Source: Asticcacaulis machinosus
Lineage (GTDB): Bacteria; Pseudomonadota; Alphaproteobacteria; Caulobacterales; Caulobacteraceae
Direction: 5' to 3'
Length of the DNA: 64,000 nt
NCBI RefSeq assembly: GCF_028550435.1
Contig: NZ_JAQQKV010000002.1
Coordinates: 1,054,001-1,118,000, forward strand
The notes under the pieces are model-generated. The model made no database searches. It had not been told where the DNA came from and worked only from the letters and a program-made list of their open reading frames with translations. Of the stretch, positions 62,743 to 64,000 are shown in pieces; positions within the stretch are counted from its first letter, which is position 1; every line of letters begins with the position of its first letter. A program made the position numbers and the translations under genes.

Positions 62743-63591
62743 GTGAAACTCGACTGGCTGCTTTATGGGGTTGCGCTGGCGGTGGGCACGATTGTGACTG
62801 TCAACTGGCGCGACCAGTCGATGGCGCCGCCCGCACCGCCGCCGCCCAGCGCGTCGGAGATTTCCCTGCTGGCCAGTTTCAGCCCGTTCGCCCAAGGTTC
62901 GATCATCAGTTTGCCGAGTGGTGAGGGCGTGGCCACCCAGATTGACTATACGGGTACGGCTTTTTCAGTATCGCCATCCGGTGAGTGGATCATTGCCCGC
63001 GACAGTATCCGCAATTGCGCCTACCCGTTTTTAAACATCGGTGGCAATCTGGGCGTGCCGTTCAAAATCCGCAAATCGGCCAAATCTGAACTGCCAAGCC
63101 ATGAGAATTACGAGATTGCAGTCACCTCCGGTGGCACACGGCCCTTACCATTGGCCGATCCGGCAACACTTAAGGTCGGGCAGCGTGCCTTTATGCCGGG
63201 TTTTCCGCGCGGCGAGGTCGGCGAAGCGACGGGCCGGTTTATCGGGCGTACCACCTTATCGAAATCCAAGCGTTTTGAGGCCAATGAATCCGTACTGGCC
63301 TGGGCCGAGGCGGGCCATACCCATGATCTCAAGGGCAGCCTGAACCAGCTTATCGGCGGTCCGGCGGTTAATACGTCGTCTCAGGTGGTCGGCATCACTC
63401 TGCGCCACAATCCGCGCCGGGGCCGGATCTATACGTCTACGCCGGAAACCCTGCACGCTCTGGCTAATCCGCCGTCACGCCGCCCGGACTATGACCGCGA
63501 AGAAACGATCACACGGCGGAACTACGGAACCGTGTCCGATAGCTTCCGCCGTGAGTACCGTGTCGCTCAGGTAGGGTGCTTGCGCACCTGA
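62743..63591 (+). CDS. Trypsin-fold protein with lost catalytic residues
   Basis: 282 residues: a membrane helix (about 4-21), a Pro-rich linker, then a trypsin-like domain. GTAFSVSPSGEWIIARDSI aligns with the segment that normally holds the catalytic His, but has Asp (about residue 87). LNQLIGGPAVNTSSQVVGIT aligns with the GDSGGP motif, but has Ile (about 204) where the Ser should be. So it is probably an inactive homologue that binds rather than cuts. Start GTG 62743 after GGAGGG. Co-oriented with the DUF350 gene. Confidence 0.7.
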   Translation: MKLDWLLYGVALAVGTIVTVNWRDQSMAPPAPPPPSASEISLLASFSPFAQGSIISLPSGEGVATQIDYTGTAFSVSPSGEWIIARDSIRNCAYPFLNIGGNLGVPFKIRKSAKSELPSHENYEIAVTSGGTRPLPLADPATLKVGQRAFMPGFPRGEVGEATGRFIGRTTLSKSKRFEANESVLAWAEAGHTHDLKGSLNQLIGGPAVNTSSQVVGITLRHNPRRGRIYTSTPETLHALANPPSRRPDYDREETITRRNYGTVSDSFRREYRVAQVGCLRT

Positions 63592-63605
63592 GCGGTTACG
63601 TGGCT

Positions 63606-64000
63606 TTAGGCATCGATTTTAAGATTGGCGCCCTTGATCAGGTCGGCGACAACCGATGGATCGGCAAGGGTTGAGATGTCGCCCAGGGCTTCGGGCTGGC
63701 CTTCGGCGATCTTGCGCAAAATCCGGCGCATGATCTTGCCGGAGCGGGTCTTGGGCAGGCCCGGGGCCCACTGAATGACATCGGGTGAGGCGATCGGGCC
63801 GATCTCCCGGCGCACCCAGTTGCGCAAGGTGACCTTTAGCTCTTCGGTTGGTTCCACACCCTTGACCAGGGTCACAAAGCACCAGATGCCCTGCCCCTTG
63901 ATGTCATGAGGGAAGCCGACCACGGCGGCCTCGGCCACGGTTTCGTGGGCGACGAGCGCGCTTTCAACCTCAGCCGTGCCGATACGGTGGCCGGAGACAT
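63606..64000 (-). CDS. acs: Acetyl-CoA synthetase, C-terminal part
   Basis: The C-terminal domain only; the gene continues past the right edge. [15 protein letters not shown], the AMP-forming enzyme turn, is followed by [19 protein letters not shown] and [17 protein letters not shown], where the Lys of SGKIMRR is the catalytic, acetylation-controlled residue. The match to Acs rather than other acyl-CoA ligases is good from these motifs. It converges on the protease-like gene. Confidence 0.93.
   Translation of the reverse strand, partial: VSGHRIGTAEVESALVAHETVAEAAVVGFPHDIKGQGIWCFVTLVKGVEPTEELKVTLRNWVRREIGPIASPDVIQWAPGLPKTRSGKIMRRILRKIAEGQPEALGDISTLADPSVVADLIKGANLKIDA

Overview
The window looks like chromosome of an alphaproteobacterium, most likely Caulobacterales (Asticcacaulis- or Caulobacter-like). 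The reasons are an intact cpa/tad Flp-pilus locus in the Caulobacter gene order (pilA-cpaA-cpaB-cpaC-cpaD-cpaE-cpaF-tadB-tadC), DUF2794, a DnaX without a full cysteine zinc module, a speF-type leader on the ornithine decarboxylase gene, a very large Oar-like TonB receptor and moderately high GC. This assignment is inference from gene content, not a database result. I saw no tRNA, rRNA, CRISPR array, insertion sequence or prophage. The only RNA gene I am confident of is the SRP RNA (ffs).

Layout. 1-2.6 kb: cytochrome c maturation genes ccmABCDG (minus). 2.8-8.2 kb: two different aconitases in tandem, acnA then acnB. 8.3-14.2 kb: a structured intergenic element, a DUF2794 gene, a GT39-type membrane glycosyltransferase and a TonB receptor. 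14.4-20.9 kb: polyamine metabolism, with agmatine deiminase and N-carbamoylputrescine amidase on plus, and a deoxyhypusine-synthase-like enzyme and an ornithine-decarboxylase-type enzyme with a leader RNA on minus. 21.1-26.2 kb: a phosphorus-uptake island, phnCDE plus two paralogous PstS-type proteins, each pstS with a PHO-box-like site. 26.2-31.5 kb: a GT4 glycosyltransferase, a TetR regulator with a DUF924 gene, panD and nrdA. 31.6-43.1 kb: the Tad/Flp pilus locus, two pilins plus the secretion machine on minus and an N-domain protein plus two TadE-like pseudopilins divergently on plus. 43.2-57 kb: housekeeping genes (pabB, amn, nrdB, a TadD-like TPR protein, a leucyl aminopeptidase, an NlpC/P60 peptidase, a cytochrome c, kdsB, pheA, a class II amidotransferase). 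57-60.6 kb: ffs, an AT-rich HEPN-like gene, then dnaX-ybaB-recR. 60.9-64 kb: rlmN, DUF350, a trypsin-fold protein without its catalytic residues, and the 3' part of acs.

Two themes run across regions. First, nrdA and nrdB lie 17 kb apart, but both have NrdR-box-like palindromes upstream, so the two ribonucleotide reductase subunits are probably co-regulated in trans. Second, the intergenic spaces carry several families of small palindromic repeats. One is a hairpin unit with conserved flanks whose inner stem differs in every copy but still pairs. Another is a 121-bp element with 12-bp perfect terminal inverted repeats. A third is a GCAGGTAC inverted repeat found after nrdA and after recR.

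Nothing in the window is a clear new multi-gene system. The least explained items are the HEPN-like gene between ffs and dnaX, the covarying hairpin family, the unassigned plus-strand terminators near 44.8 kb, the structured element at 8.3 kb, and the pseudo-protease next to DUF350.
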